A stretch of DNA of 41,020 nucleotides from Streptosporangiaceae bacterium (GTDB lineage Bacteria > Actinomycetota > Actinomycetes > Streptosporangiales > Streptosporangiaceae), in contig JASHQA010000315.1 in assembly GCA_030037785.1 (NCBI GenBank), positions 1 to 41,020 on the forward strand, written 5' to 3'. How positions within the stretch are numbered: position 1 is the stretch's first letter; every line of letters begins with the position of its first letter. The notes below the pieces were generated by a model that saw only the letters and a list, made by a program, of their open reading frames with translations, had not been told where the DNA came from and searched no databases. This document shows, piece after piece, positions 40,420 through 41,020 of this stretch. Both the position numbers and the translations under genes were made by a program.

Positions 40420-41020
40420 CTAGAAGTTCGGCAGTGCCGTCGAGATGTCGTAGTTCTGGCCCCAGTACCACTGGGTCGCCTGCGAGCCCGGCACGATGTG
40501 CGGGACACCGGTCGGGTCAGCGATCCAGTACCTGGTGTGCGACGGCATCCACCAGGGCAGCGCGTTGATGGCCGCCTGCACGGCAGGCCAGTCCGACTTC
40601 ATCGTGTAGACGATGGCCACCGAGTTAGGCGAGGCGTCAAGCTTCTCCGCCACCCACGTCGCAGCCTGCGTGGGCGTGGCGTCACCGGGCTCGACGTCCA
40701 GCACGTCGGCGCGCGGGTCAGAGCCGTTAGTGTCGATCCACAGCACGAGCCCGCGCCTGCCCACCTGCGACGGTGACGCCGCAAAGTTCCCGTTGGCGTA
40801 GACGGCCACGGCCTGACTGTACGAGGGCAGCGCCGACGGATTAACCGAGTCGTAGATCCAGTACGGCTGGGGAGCAGGCTGTGGCTGCGGGGTGGGCGAC
40901 GCGGCGGGCTGCGCCGGGGCCGCGGCGGGCTGCGCCGGTACCGCGGCCGACCGCGACGGGGCCACGTCGGGCTTTATCGACGCACCGGCGCCCGTCGACG
41001 AACTGGTCGCGGGCGCCACC
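40420..41020 (-). CDS. Secreted TIM-barrel-like (GH25/DUF1906-like) protein, 5' end outside window
   Basis: The last 199 residues of a longer protein. A Pro/Ala/Gln-rich linker (PAQPAAAPAQPAAS and similar) leads to a domain with AVAVYANGNF, LWIDTNGSDPRADVLDVEPGDATP, SVAIVYTMKSDW and a final ATQWYWGQNYDIS. The strand order and acidic residues at strand ends resemble GH25 muramidase-like or DUF1906 TIM-barrel domains, which act on cell-wall glycans or are uncharacterised. The catalytic pair is not certain. A signal peptide is expected upstream of the window edge at 41020. The linker suggests cell-surface exposure. Family assignment is tentative. Confidence 0.55.
   Translation of the reverse strand, partial: VAPATSSSTGAGASIKPDVAPSRSAAVPAQPAAAPAQPAASPTPQPQPAPQPYWIYDSVNPSALPSYSQAVAVYANGNFAASPSQVGRRGLVLWIDTNGSDPRADVLDVEPGDATPTQAATWVAEKLDASPNSVAIVYTMKSDWPAVQAAINALPWWMPSHTRYWIADPTGVPHIVPGSQATQWYWGQNYDISTALPNF

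Overview
This window is high-GC DNA with GTG and TTG starts, ATGA/GTGA gene overlaps, F420-type oxidoreductases, a DUF222-HNH protein and mycosin-like subtilases. It is chromosomal sequence from an actinomycete (Actinomycetota). The genus cannot be fixed from the sequence. I saw no rRNA, tRNA, CRISPR array, transposase or phage gene.

Layout. (1) 0.05-1.2 kb: a small 3Fe-4S-type ferredoxin and an LLM (F420/FMN) oxidoreductase. (2) 1.25-7.7 kb: two paralogous four-helix membrane proteins flank a four-gene cassette, a DUF1697 gene and a DsbA-like gene. The cassette is a duplicated module of a membrane protein with a disulfide pattern followed by a subtilase. One subtilase has an intact Asp/His/Ser triad and the other has lost all three residues. 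(3) 8.0-10.8 kb: a Tat-exported phospholipase C-like phosphoesterase and a YVTN beta-propeller protein. (4) 10.9-14.0 kb (minus): GH65 glycoside phosphorylase plus a beta-phosphoglucomutase-like HAD enzyme. (5) 14.1-19.1 kb: a complete branched-chain-amino-acid-type ABC importer (binding protein, two permeases, two ATPases). (6) 19.3-22.6 kb: a PucR-type regulator translationally coupled to a bifunctional homocysteine S-methyltransferase/methylenetetrahydrofolate reductase. (7) 22.8-24.9 kb: a 50-residue membrane protein and a DUF222-HNH protein.

(8) 24.9-35.0 kb (minus): the most striking region, an eight-gene run. In transcription order it encodes an acetoacetyl-CoA synthetase-like ligase, a PEP-utilising phosphohistidine (swivel) protein, a separate PEP-synthase-type ATP-grasp protein, a biotin carboxyl carrier protein, a biotin carboxylase, a pyruvate-carboxylase-type carboxyltransferase, a NagD-like HAD phosphatase and a zinc-less MDR reductase. 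The carboxyltransferase keeps its metal-binding and catalytic residues. It lacks the RGxN arginine that binds the carboxylate of pyruvate in pyruvate carboxylases. I infer a route in which a ketone such as acetone is activated by an ATP-dependent phosphotransferase (as in phenylphosphate synthase), carboxylated by biotin and activated to a 3-oxoacyl-CoA. A 19-bp palindrome just upstream of the first gene is a candidate operator.

(9) 35.0-41.0 kb: VOC protein, stand-alone PAS protein, an alpha/beta hydrolase lacking its N-terminus, a membrane protein, an AstE/aspartoacylase-like deacylase, a D-aminopeptidase (DppA-like) gene broken by a one-base frameshift, a LigA/LigB-type extradiol dioxygenase pair, and the C-terminal part of a secreted TIM-barrel-like protein cut by the window edge.

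All functions are read from motifs by eye; no searches were run.
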